From CALFMR01 sp035550595 (lineage in GTDB: Bacteria > Acidobacteriota > Vicinamibacteria > Vicinamibacterales > SCN-69-37), in the NCBI GenBank assembly GCA_035550595.1, contig DASZOV010000031.1:1-10230 (forward strand): a stretch of DNA of 10,230 nt. The letters are read 5' to 3'. The position numbers were made by a program, and so were the translations under genes. Each line of letters opens with the position of its first letter. The stretch's first letter is position 1. Of the stretch, positions 1 through 7,142 are shown piece by piece. A model generated the notes under the pieces. The model made no database searches. It was not told the origin of the DNA and saw only the letters and a list, made by a program, of their open reading frames with translations.

Positions 1-1380
1 GAGATTCGCGGCTACGAGGGCGTCGGCGTGTTGTGGAGTCCGGGCGCGTTCCGCGTGCGGCTGACGCGGGACAAGCAAGTGGCGCTAACCGGCTCGACCG
101 AAACATGGGAGCGTGTGGTGGCGCTGTCGCCGGCGGACGCGCTGGAGTCCGAGTTGAAGCGGCGCGGCAAGTTGCTCAGGCACGCGACGCCGCCGGTGCG
201 CTCCTCCTTCGCGGAGGAGTTGGTTCTCGCCGCCGACCAGTTCATCATCTCCCCGGCGACCCGCGCGCGCGACACCGCGCGCGCCAAGGCGGCGGGCGAC
301 GAGGCGCGGACGGTCATCGCCGGCTACTACTGGTTCACCGACTGGGGCCGCGACACGATGATTAGCCTCGAAGGGCTGGCGCTCGTCACCGGCCGGCACT
401 CCGAGGCGGGCTACATCCTGCGCACGTTCGCCAGCCACGTCAAGGACGGACTCATCCCGAACTACTTCCCCGACCAGGACAACGAGGGCGTCTACCACAC
501 CGCCGACGCGACCCTCTGGTTCTTCGAGGCGCTCAACCGCTACCTGACCTACACCGACGACCAGGACACGCTGCACAAGATGCTGCCGACCCTGAAGAGC
601 ATCTTCGGCTACCACATGAAGGGGACGCGCTTCGGCATCGGCGTAGACCCGAAGGACGGGCTGCTGCGGCAGGGCGCGCCGGGGTACCAACTGACGTGGA
701 TGGACGCCAAGTGTGGCGACTGGGTGGTGACGCCGCGGCGCGGCAAGGCGGTCGAGATCAACGCGCTCTGGTACCACGCGCTCTGTCAAATCGCCGCGTG
801 GCTCGACGCCGATGGGCGGCACGTGCGGGCGGGAGCGCTGCGACAGGCGGCCGCGCGCGCGTGCGCGTCGTTCAACCAGCGCTTCTGGAACGAGGCCACC
901 GGCCATCTCTACGACGTCGTCGACGGCGACGGCGGCAACGACCCGGCGTGCCGGCCGAACCAAATCCTCGCGATCGCGCTGCCGCACGCAGTGCTCGATC
1001 CGTCGCGATGGTCAAGCGTTCTGGACGTCGTCGAACGCACGCTCGTGACGCCGGTCGGATTGCGATCACTCGCCGCCGGACATCCTGATTACCAGGCGAA
1101 GTATTTCGGTGACCTGCAGGCGCGCGATGCCGCGTACCACCAAGGCACGGTGTGGGCGTGGCTCATCGGACCGTTCATCGACGCGTGGCTGAAAGTCCAT
1201 CCGGGAGAAACGCACGACGCGCGACGATTCCTCGCCGGCTTCGAGCCGCACCTCGACGCCGCGTGCATCGGATCGATCAGCGAGATCTTCGACGCCGCCC
1301 CACCGTTCACGCCGCGCGGCTGCTTCGCGCAAGCCTGGAGCGTCGCCGAAGTGCTGCGCGCGTGGGTCAAAACGGCTTGA
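1..1380 (+). CDS. Glycogen debranching enzyme (amylo-alpha-1,6-glucosidase), C-terminal part; 5' end outside window
   Basis: The frame is open from base 1 and ends at TGA 1378-1380, giving 459 residues; the true start lies upstream. What is seen: GRDTM at residues 116-120, followed by ISLEGLALVTGR; TWMDAKCGDWVVTPR at about 232-246, followed by the EINALWYHAL stretch; YHQGTVWAW at 379-387; EIFDAAPPFTPRGC from 428 and an AQAWSVAEVLRAW end. These are hallmark blocks of the GDE_C (alpha/alpha-barrel glucosidase) domain. Family knowledge: such enzymes hydrolyse the alpha-1,6-linked glucose at glycogen branch stubs in the cytoplasm, and the bacterial forms carry a further N-terminal domain, which would be mostly outside this window. 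It faces argH convergently. The product class is secure; exact substrate preference (glycogen or another branched glucan) is not shown. Confidence 0.93.
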   Translation, partial: EIRGYEGVGVLWSPGAFRVRLTRDKQVALTGSTETWERVVALSPADALESELKRRGKLLRHATPPVRSSFAEELVLAADQFIISPATRARDTARAKAAGDEARTVIAGYYWFTDWGRDTMISLEGLALVTGRHSEAGYILRTFASHVKDGLIPNYFPDQDNEGVYHTADATLWFFEALNRYLTYTDDQDTLHKMLPTLKSIFGYHMKGTRFGIGVDPKDGLLRQGAPGYQLTWMDAKCGDWVVTPRRGKAVEINALWYHALCQIAAWLDADGRHVRAGALRQAAARACASFNQRFWNEATGHLYDVVDGDGGNDPACRPNQILAIALPHAVLDPSRWSSVLDVVERTLVTPVGLRSLAAGHPDYQAKYFGDLQARDAAYHQGTVWAWLIGPFIDAWLKVHPGETHDARRFLAGFEPHLDAACIGSISEIFDAAPPFTPRGCFAQAWSVAEVLRAWVKTA

Positions 1381-1408
1381 CGCCCGGGCGGGCACCTGTC
1401 GCTGTCGC

Positions 1409-1505
1409 GTCATCTTCTTTGCAATGCGTTGGGGCCCCACCCCCAACGCTACGGCGCTTCGCCGCCCTCGCTTCGCTCGAGCGGCTCGCGGTGTCATCTT
1501 TCTTT
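1409..1505 (+). repeat. Structured intergenic repeat, copy 1 (REP-like)
   Basis: This ~97-base element matches 9179-9274 in the same orientation with about seven substitutions and one single-base indel. It opens with GTCATCTTCTTT (1409-1420) and closes with GTCATCTTTCTTT (1493-1505), so near-identical direct repeats bracket it. Inside is a perfect 9-bp inverted repeat (1426-1434 with 1441-1449, 6-base loop) and a smaller GGCG/CGCC stem (1453-1456 with 1463-1466). It fills the convergent gap between the debranching enzyme and the argH-family gene. No open frame is evident. A REP-like dispersed element or a bidirectional transcription barrier are both possible; neither is proven. Confidence 0.85.
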
Positions 1506-1509
1506 AGTT

Positions 1510-1533
1510 CTGTCCCCTGCTACCTGTTACCTG
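1510..1533 (-). repeat. Degenerate 7-base tandem repeat over the argH-family stop codon
   Basis: Read on the minus strand the segment is CAGGTAA, CAGGTAG, CAGGGGA, then CAG: three imperfect heptads. The gene's TAA stop (1527-1529) lies in the first unit. It abuts the end of repeat copy 1. It is short enough to be chance, but the period is regular. Confidence 0.5.
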
Positions 1534-2990
1534 CCTTCCGCCAAATCCCGCAGCGCGCGATCGCGGGCCGTGGTGGCGCGCGCGAGATCTTCGCGGGCGG
1601 TGCCGACCGCCGCCTCGTCGCGTGCGAGATTCCCACGCGACGCCTCGATGGTGGCGGCCGTGACCTCCGGCGCGGGTCCTCCGGGCGTACGGCGCACGGC
1701 GACGAATTCGTCGGCGCCGAGCGCACGCGTCACGTCGCTGCCGGACCAGTTCACGTCGTAGCCGCGCTCACGCGCCTCGCGCGCGACGAGCGCGGCCAGC
1801 GCATCGGCCGGCGTCACGTCCGCCGCGGCCGCCACGCGCGCGGCGATCGCATGCGCGGCGCGGAACGGCAAGCCCGCGTCGCGCACGAGCGTGTCGGCGA
1901 GCTCTGTGGCCGTGACGCCGCCCAGGGCGGCACGAGATCGCATCCGCTCGACGTCGATGCCCGCGTGCGCCATTGCGGCGGCCGTGAGCGTCAGCGCGCG
2001 CGCCGCGTCGCGAAACGCGTCGGCGACGAGCGGCTGCAGGTCGTCCTCGGTGTCGACGATGTCGCCGAACGGCGTGTTGTGGAGCGTCGACGCAATGGCC
2101 TGCATGGCGGCTGCGCCCTTCGACGCGAGACCGCGCGCGTGCTCGAGCGCGACCGGATTGCGCTTCTGCGGCATGATGCTGCTCGTCTGGACGAACCCGT
2201 CGTCGAGCCGCAGGTAGCCCACCTCGACGGTCGACCACAGCAGCATGTCCTGCACGAACCGGCCGAGCCCGATGAGTGACACGCCCGCCGCGGCCGCGGC
2301 TTCGAGCAGGTAGTCGACGGCTGCGATGCTCGCGTAGGTGTTGCCGGTCGGCGCGGCGAACCCCAGCAGCGCGCTCGTGCGCTCGCGATCGATGTCGAAG
2401 CCCGTGCCCGTGATGGCGCACGCGCCGAGCGGGCACCTGTTGGTCGTCGCGTACGCAGCGAAGAGCCGCGTCGCGTCGCGCTCGAGCGGCTCGACCACGG
2501 CGAGCAGATAATGCGCGACGGTCGTCGGCTGTGCCGGCTGCGTGTGCGTGTGGGCGGGAAAGATTGTCTCGCGGTGCGCGGCGGCCAGGTCCAGCAGCGC
2601 GCGCCGCAGCGCGATCGTGCCGTCGACGAGCGCCAGGATCTCGTCGCGCAGGCGCATCCGGTACATCGTCATGTCGATGTCGTTGCGACTGCGCGCCGTG
2701 TGCAGGCGCCCCGCGACGTCGGCGTCGCAGGCGCCCACGATCACGCGCTCGACGAAGAAGAACAGATCCTCGCAACTCCCGTCGTACGTGGCGCGACGTA
2801 CGGCGTCGGGATCGACGGCGGTGATCGCGCGCGCGAGCGTGCCGGCGTCCCCACGCGAGACGATGCCGCGTTCGGCGAGCATGACGAGGTGCGCGGCGTG
2901 AATCGCCATCAGCGGCTCGAAGAGCCGCGTCTTCGCGTCCTCGAAGTTCTCGCGGAGCACGGTGCGGATGTACTCGGGATCGAAAGGCAT
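1527..2990 (-). CDS. argH: Argininosuccinate lyase family protein (fumarase/aspartase superfamily), non-canonical type
   Basis: The 487-residue protein starts at ATG 2990-2988 and ends at TAA 1529-1527. Seen: HTARSRND at 97-104; HTHTQPAQP at 147-155 with the expected catalytic His at 149; PLGACAITGTGFDIDRE at 187-203; and the superfamily signature SSIMPQKRNP at 270-279 with the likely catalytic Ser 270/271. Family knowledge: argininosuccinate lyase splits argininosuccinate to arginine and fumarate in the cytoplasm. Several segments differ from typical ArgH: there is no N-terminal LWGGRF-type start, EDLFFFVERV (74-83) replaces the usual EDVHMAIE-like segment, and GDIVDTEDDLQP (309-320) replaces the usual NKDLQEDKE segment. 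It ends in a charged, coiled-coil-like tail from about 445. No other arginine gene is nearby. It may be a true ArgH or a paralogue cleaving a related N-substituted aspartate, like the family member EDDS lyase. Family membership is secure; the substrate is not. Confidence 0.88.
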   Translation of the reverse strand: MPFDPEYIRTVLRENFEDAKTRLFEPLMAIHAAHLVMLAERGIVSRGDAGTLARAITAVDPDAVRRATYDGSCEDLFFFVERVIVGACDADVAGRLHTARSRNDIDMTMYRMRLRDEILALVDGTIALRRALLDLAAAHRETIFPAHTHTQPAQPTTVAHYLLAVVEPLERDATRLFAAYATTNRCPLGACAITGTGFDIDRERTSALLGFAAPTGNTYASIAAVDYLLEAAAAAGVSLIGLGRFVQDMLLWSTVEVGYLRLDDGFVQTSSIMPQKRNPVALEHARGLASKGAAAMQAIASTLHNTPFGDIVDTEDDLQPLVADAFRDAARALTLTAAAMAHAGIDVERMRSRAALGGVTATELADTLVRDAGLPFRAAHAIAARVAAAADVTPADALAALVAREARERGYDVNWSGSDVTRALGADEFVAVRRTPGGPAPEVTAATIEASRGNLARDEAAVGTAREDLARATTARDRALRDLAEGR

Positions 2991-3013
2991 GCGCGCGACG
3001 GCCGTTCGTCCGG

Positions 3014-3042
3014 ACAGTAGTCGCGGGGTCGGAAGCTGTCAA
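3014..3042 (-). promoter_or_regulatory. Sigma70-type promoter of the argH-family gene
   Basis: On the minus strand there is an exact TTGACA (-35, 3042-3037), a 17-base spacer, and TACTGT (-10, 3019-3014), which keeps the three most conserved -10 bases. The predicted transcription start is near 3007, leaving a leader of about 17 bases before ATG 2990. No Shine-Dalgarno site is seen in that leader. Confidence 0.65.
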
Positions 3043-3099
3043 GCGATCGAGACGTCGCGTCGCGCTCAATCAATCGGTGCCGCCGCGATCCTTCTGTCG

Positions 3100-3105
3100 T
3101 ACACT
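3100..3105 (+). promoter_or_regulatory. Putative -10 box (TACACT) of the penicillin-binding protein gene
   Basis: TACACT matches TATAAT at four positions. It ends 7 bases before an in-frame GTG at 3113, so transcription would begin at about 3112-3113 and the message would be leaderless. No convincing -35 hexamer lies 16-18 bases upstream, so this call is tentative. Confidence 0.4.
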
Positions 3106-3112
3106 CTTCGAC

Positions 3113-5506
3113 GTGGCGGGCCGACCTTCTTCACGCGCGGCGCGTCGCCGCACGCCCCCCGCGCGTCGTCCGGCGCCGCGGTTCTCGCGACGTCTCGCCG
3201 ACTGGATCCACACGCCCTGGGGGCGCGGCATTGCCATTGGGCTCGCCGTCATCGTCGGCGTCGGCCTGATTGCCGTCACGATGCTCTGGATCAAGTACGG
3301 CCGGATGATCGACGCGAAGCTTTCGGGCGAACAGCGGCCCATTCCGCGCATCTTCGGACGGCCGCTCGAGCTGCGCGCGGGCGTCGCCCTCTCCGAGGCG
3401 CAGCTCGTCCAGCGGCTGAACGACGTCGGGTACGCGTCAGCCCCCTCGATCACGGGACCCGGCGAGTTCCAGGTCGATGGCGCGACGATCCTCATCGCGC
3501 CACGCGCCGAGGCCGGCGCGTCGACGCACGTCGTCCGCGTCGACTACGCGCGGCCGACGTCGACGGCGATTCGGCGGGTCGCCGCCGTCGGCGGACCGGC
3601 CGTGGACCACGTCACGCTCGAGGCGCCGCTGCTCGCCGCGCTCGCGCCGGGCGAGCGCCGCCGGTACGTGCCGCTCGCGAGCATTCCGCGGCCGATGATC
3701 AACGCGGTACTCGCCATCGAGGACCGCCGTTTCTACGAGCACCCCGGCGTGGATCCGATTGGCGCGCTCGGCGCGCTCGTCACCAACCTGCGCGGGAACA
3801 AACCGTATCTGGTCGGCGGCAGCACGCTCACGCAGCAGATCATCAAGAACACGTTCCTCACGCCCGAGAAGACGATCCGCCGCAAGCTGCAGGAACAGTT
3901 CATGGCGATCGTGCTCGAGTCGCGATTCACGAAGGATCAGATCCTCGAGCTGTACCTGAACGACGTCGTGCTCGGCCAACGTGGGCCGTTCGAGATCCAC
4001 GGCGTGTCGGAAGCCGCGCGCATCTTCTTCGGCAAGGACGTCCGCAACATCACGCTCGCCGAGGCGGCCACGATCGCGGGCCTCATCCAGTCGCCGTCGC
4101 GGCTGTCGCCCTTCCGCAATCCGGATCGCGCGCGCGAGCGACGCAACGTCGTGCTCGCCGCGATGCTCGACGGCGGTTTCGCGACGCGCGCCGACGTCGA
4201 ACGCGCCGAGAAGGAACCGCTCGTCATCTCGTCGCGCGCCCTCGAGAACGAGGCGCCGTACTTCGTCGACTACGTGAGCCAGATCGTCGACGAGCGTTAC
4301 GCAAACCTGCTGAAGGAGGACGCGGCCGTCGACGTCTACACGACGGTCGACCTGCAGTTGCAGCGCATCGCGCAGGAAGAGGTCGCCTCGGGCATGGAGG
4401 CCGTCGACAAGCGGCTGGCCGGACGCAAGCGGCGCGGCCACGCGCAGGCCGCGCTCGTCGCGGTCGATCCGCACACGGGCGAGGTGCTCGCGCTCGTCGG
4501 CGGCCGGGCCTACAACCAGTCGCAGTACGATCGTGCCGCGCTCGCCCGGCGTCAACCAGGCTCCGCCTTCAAGCCGTTCGTCTATCTCGCGGCGTTCGAG
4601 GCCATGGCCGACAACCCCGGGCTCAATCTCACGCCCGCCACCGTCATCGACGACGAGCCGACGACGTTCAAAGACGGCGAGAACGACTACACGCCGGCCA
4701 ACTACGAAGACGAGTACGACGGGCCGATCACGCTCCGGCGCGCCCTCGCGCTCTCGCGCAACATCGTCGCCATCAAGGTCGCCGAAGCCGCCGGCTACGA
4801 TCGCGTCGCCGCGCTCTGGAAGCGCGTCGGCGTTGGCACGCCGGCGCGGCCCTATCCCTCGATTGCGCTCGGCGTCTTCGAAGCCACGCCTCTCGAGATG
4901 GCCGAGGCCTACACGATCTTCGCCAACGGCGGATCGGTCCGGCCGCTCAACCCGATCATGAAGATCGTCGAGAACGGGAAAGAGCGCGATCTGCCGCAGG
5001 CCAAGCTTCGCCGCGTCGCGCGAGCCGACACGACGTATCTCATCGAAAACATGATGCAGAGCGTCATGAACGAGGGCACTGGCGCGGGGGCGCGGTCCGC
5101 GGGGTTCACGCGTGTCGCGGCCGGCAAATCCGGCACGACCAATGACCTGCGCGATGCCTGGTTCATCGGCTTCACGCCCGATCTGCTCACGGCCGTGTGG
5201 GTGGGCTTCGACGACAACCAGCCGGTGGGTCTCAGCGGATCGCAGGCCGCGCTGCCCATCTGGACCGGTTTCATGAAACGCGCGCTCGCCGGCCGGCCCG
5301 ATGGGCCGTTCGACGTCCCGGACGGCGTCGTCTTCGTCAACATCGACAAGGACACGGGCGAGCTGGCGACGCCCAACTGCCCGCACGTCATCCGCGAGGC
5401 GTTCCTCGATGGCACCGAGCCGACGACCGTCTGCCACGTTCACGAGCCGGGGCTGTCGTCGGTCTTCTCGCGTCTCGGCGGCCTCTTCAAGCGGGTCATC
5501 CACTGA
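3113..5506 (+). CDS. Class A penicillin-binding protein, PBP1B-like (bifunctional transglycosylase/transpeptidase)
   Basis: Numbering is from GTG 3113 (797 residues). An Arg-rich cytoplasmic tail is followed by one membrane segment (about 38-60), then a UB2H-like region (about 78-130, containing IPRIFGRPLELRAG). The GT51 glycosyltransferase domain carries EDRRFYEHPGVDP with catalytic Glu203, and GGSTLTQQ at 235-242. The transpeptidase domain has SAFK (484-487, nucleophile Ser484), SRN (548-550) and KSGTTN (672-677). Two cysteines near the end (756 and 774) may form a disulfide. Known role: it polymerises lipid II glycan strands and crosslinks their peptides on the outer face of the cytoplasmic membrane. 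The N-terminal UB2H-like part argues for PBP1B over PBP1A. An in-frame GTG at 3077 would add 12 residues; 3113 is preferred because of the -10-like box just before it. It is divergent from the argH-family gene, and the heat-shock group follows 84 bases downstream. Confidence 0.93.
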   Translation: MAGRPSSRAARRRTPPARRPAPRFSRRLADWIHTPWGRGIAIGLAVIVGVGLIAVTMLWIKYGRMIDAKLSGEQRPIPRIFGRPLELRAGVALSEAQLVQRLNDVGYASAPSITGPGEFQVDGATILIAPRAEAGASTHVVRVDYARPTSTAIRRVAAVGGPAVDHVTLEAPLLAALAPGERRRYVPLASIPRPMINAVLAIEDRRFYEHPGVDPIGALGALVTNLRGNKPYLVGGSTLTQQIIKNTFLTPEKTIRRKLQEQFMAIVLESRFTKDQILELYLNDVVLGQRGPFEIHGVSEAARIFFGKDVRNITLAEAATIAGLIQSPSRLSPFRNPDRARERRNVVLAAMLDGGFATRADVERAEKEPLVISSRALENEAPYFVDYVSQIVDERYANLLKEDAAVDVYTTVDLQLQRIAQEEVASGMEAVDKRLAGRKRRGHAQAALVAVDPHTGEVLALVGGRAYNQSQYDRAALARRQPGSAFKPFVYLAAFEAMADNPGLNLTPATVIDDEPTTFKDGENDYTPANYEDEYDGPITLRRALALSRNIVAIKVAEAAGYDRVAALWKRVGVGTPARPYPSIALGVFEATPLEMAEAYTIFANGGSVRPLNPIMKIVENGKERDLPQAKLRRVARADTTYLIENMMQSVMNEGTGAGARSAGFTRVAAGKSGTTNDLRDAWFIGFTPDLLTAVWVGFDDNQPVGLSGSQAALPIWTGFMKRALAGRPDGPFDVPDGVVFVNIDKDTGELATPNCPHVIREAFLDGTEPTTVCHVHEPGLSSVFSRLGGLFKRVIH

Positions 5507-5532
5507 CGAGGCCCGCTCACGGCCGTGTTTGC

Positions 5533-5538
5533 TATACT
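5533..5538 (+). promoter_or_regulatory. -10 box (TATACT) of the hrcA operon
   Basis: TATACT matches the sigma70 -10 consensus at five of six bases and sits in the short gap after the penicillin-binding protein gene. The predicted start of transcription is near 5545, inside the inverted repeat that follows. No good -35 hexamer is visible at the usual distance. Confidence 0.6.
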
Positions 5539-5542
5539 CGAT

Positions 5543-5573
5543 GTTTAGCAGTCGACGAGCGCGACTGCTAAAC
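5543..5573 (+). promoter_or_regulatory. CIRCE-like operator for HrcA (variant arms)
   Basis: Arms 5543-5554 and 5562-5573 are a perfect 12-bp inverted repeat around a 7-base centre. The core reads TTAGCAGTC, 9 bases, GACTGCTAA, which is the spacing and sequence of CIRCE (TTAGCACTC-N9-GAGTGCTAA) with one symmetric change in each arm. It covers the predicted transcription start and lies 17 bases before the hrcA start codon, the normal place for HrcA autoregulation. Under heat, titration of HrcA refolding capacity would relieve repression (family knowledge). Confidence 0.88.
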
Positions 5574-5590
5574 AACGCACCGACGCTGCC

Positions 5591-6628
5591 ATGTTGGACC
5601 GTCAACGCCGCATTCTCGAACGGCTCGTCTCGGAGTACATCGAGCAGGGCGAGCCCGTCTCGTCGGCCTGGCTCGCCGAGCACAGTGAGCTCGGCCTGTC
5701 GTCGGCGACCGTCCGCAACATCCTCGGCCGGCTCGAGGAACAGGGCTTCGTGCGTCAGCCGCACACCTCGGCGGGCCGCGTCCCGACCGACTCCGGGTAC
5801 CGGCTCTACGTCGACCTGCTCCTGGCCGCGCGGCGCAAGCCGCGGCCGCGACCCGATCTCGAGGCGCGGCTCCGCCAGTCGGGCACGGTCGGCGACCTGC
5901 TCGAACAGGCATCGCACCTGCTCTCGCGCGCGTCGCACCAGGTCGGGTTCGCGCTGGCCGGCGCCAGCCCGTCGCTGCGGCTCCAGCACATCGACTTCGT
6001 CCGCCTCGAGGACACGCGCGTCCTCGTCATCGTCGTCGCGGCCGGCGGGCGCATCACGCACAAGGTCATCGAAACGGACACGCCGTACGAGCCGACGACG
6101 CTCGTGTCGGCGGCCAACTACATCAACGCCGAGTTCGCGGGCCTGACGCTCGACGAGGCGCGCGAAGCCATTGTCGAGCGCATGCGCGAGGAACGGCTGC
6201 TCTACGACGCGCTTCTGCAGCGGACGCTCGCGCTCGCGCGGCGCGGGCTCGACGGCGTTGCGCCGGCCGACACGCTGCATGTGCAGGGCGCCTCGTTCCT
6301 GTTCGACGAAGTCGCCGCCGACAGCGCGGACCGCCAAGCGGCGCTCGACGCGCTCGGCGCGCTCTTCCGGATGCTCGAAGAGAAAGATCAACTGATCGAG
6401 CTGTTGTCACGGTCGATCGACGCCGTCGGGCTGACGGTCGTCATCGGATCCGAGCACGCCTCGCCCGACCTACACGCCTTCAGCCTGGTCGCTTCGACCT
6501 TCCAGGACGGGGATCGGGTTGGAACGGTCGGCGTCATCGGCCCGACGCGCATGCGTTACCAACGGGCCATCATGATGGTCGACGGCGTGGCGCAAACCGT
6601 GAACCGCGTGCTCGACCATCACTCATAA
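5591..6628 (+). CDS. hrcA: Heat-inducible transcription repressor HrcA
   Basis: The 345-residue product is of usual HrcA length. The N-terminal winged helix (about 1-75) has SSATVRNILGRLEEQGF (37-53) and the signature PHTSAGRVPTDSGYRLYVD (57-75). The C-terminal GAF-like ligand/dimer domain ends with GVIGPTRMRYQRAI (314-327), another family hallmark. HrcA binds CIRCE and represses class I heat-shock genes; here the variant CIRCE stands directly upstream, so autoregulation of the hrcA-grpE-dnaJ group is expected. ATG 5591 is the first start after the operator and places the wing-helix domain at the usual distance. No Shine-Dalgarno site is seen. The gap to grpE is only 10 bases, so the two are very probably co-transcribed. 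Confidence 0.97.
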   Translation: MLDRQRRILERLVSEYIEQGEPVSSAWLAEHSELGLSSATVRNILGRLEEQGFVRQPHTSAGRVPTDSGYRLYVDLLLAARRKPRPRPDLEARLRQSGTVGDLLEQASHLLSRASHQVGFALAGASPSLRLQHIDFVRLEDTRVLVIVVAAGGRITHKVIETDTPYEPTTLVSAANYINAEFAGLTLDEAREAIVERMREERLLYDALLQRTLALARRGLDGVAPADTLHVQGASFLFDEVAADSADRQAALDALGALFRMLEEKDQLIELLSRSIDAVGLTVVIGSEHASPDLHAFSLVASTFQDGDRVGTVGVIGPTRMRYQRAIMMVDGVAQTVNRVLDHHS

Positions 6629-6638
6629 CGTCATCGCC

Positions 6639-7142
6639 ATGTCCACTGAAGAAACGCCTGCGGTCCCTTCCGCCGGTGCCGCTGACGAAGCCCTGCGCCG
6701 GGAGCGCGACGACCTGTACGACCGGTTGCTCCGCGTCACGGCCGAGTTCGACAACTACCGCCGCCGCACCGAGCGCGAGCGACGCGAGTGGTCCGAGGCC
6801 ACGACGGCCGACGTCCTGCGCGAGGTCCTGCCGACGCTCGACGATCTCGAGCGAGCGCTCGCCGCCTCGTCCGAGGCGGCCGCTGAATCGCCAGCCGCGC
6901 AACGACTGCGCGACGGCATCGAGATCATCCGCAAACAGATGGTCGACGCGTTGAAGCGCCGCGGCGTCGAGCCGATCGACGCGGTCGGCGCCGACTTCGA
7001 TCCCGAATGGCACGAAGCCGTCGCGCACGAACCGGCCGGCAGCGGCCGGCGTGACGGCGAAGTCACGGCCGAGATCCGCCGCGGCTATCGCATCGGCCAG
7101 AAGCTCTTGCGGCCGGCCATGGTGAAGGTGGCCAAGGCGTGA
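6639..7142 (+). CDS. grpE: GrpE, nucleotide exchange factor of DnaK
   Basis: The protein has 167 residues, slightly short for the family because the acidic N-terminal tail is only about 15 residues. A long helix with RVTAEFDNYRRR (32-43) is followed by LPTLDDLERAL (64-74), then the beta-wing domain with DFDPEWHEAV (119-128) and the closing signature GYRIGQKLLRPAMVKVAK (149-166). GrpE dimers release ADP from DnaK and so reset the chaperone cycle; the long helix can act as a thermosensor in some species. Its TGA overlaps the GTG start of dnaJ within GTGA (7139-7142), which suggests translational coupling. dnaK, often the next gene, is missing here. Confidence 0.97.
   Translation: MSTEETPAVPSAGAADEALRRERDDLYDRLLRVTAEFDNYRRRTERERREWSEATTADVLREVLPTLDDLERALAASSEAAAESPAAQRLRDGIEIIRKQMVDALKRRGVEPIDAVGADFDPEWHEAVAHEPAGSGRRDGEVTAEIRRGYRIGQKLLRPAMVKVAKA

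Noticed and set aside
85..987. 300-codon minus-strand open frame opposite the debranching enzyme
   Set aside because: Shadow of a conserved GDE_C coding region; no domain signature.
1381..1390. Perfect palindrome CGCCCGGGCG after the debranching enzyme stop
   Set aside because: It has no loop and no T-tract and is common by chance in DNA this GC-rich.
1426..1449. The 9-bp stem read as a standard intrinsic terminator
   Set aside because: No T-run follows directly on either strand. The T-rich segments lie tens of bases away at the repeat ends, so a classical terminator call is not supported.
1409..1505. Repeat considered as a CRISPR unit or insertion-sequence end
   Set aside because: Single copies lie about 7.8 kb apart without spacers, and there is no transposase or cas gene in the window.
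1152..2279. 375-codon plus-strand open frame crossing the convergent gap into the argH-family gene
   Set aside because: It runs through two real genes in other frames and through the structured repeat; the product is Arg-rich and featureless.
1768..3069. 433-codon minus-strand open frame overlapping the argH-family gene in another frame
   Set aside because: Extremely Arg-rich product; the overlapping frame holds all the lyase motifs and the promoter fits that frame.
3437..6391. Very long (984-codon) open frame on the minus strand across the penicillin-binding protein and hrcA genes
   Set aside because: Its composition is Arg/Ala/Asp/Glu-rich with no recognisable domain, and it lies antisense to two clearly conserved genes. 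Long antisense frames are expected in GC-rich coding DNA.
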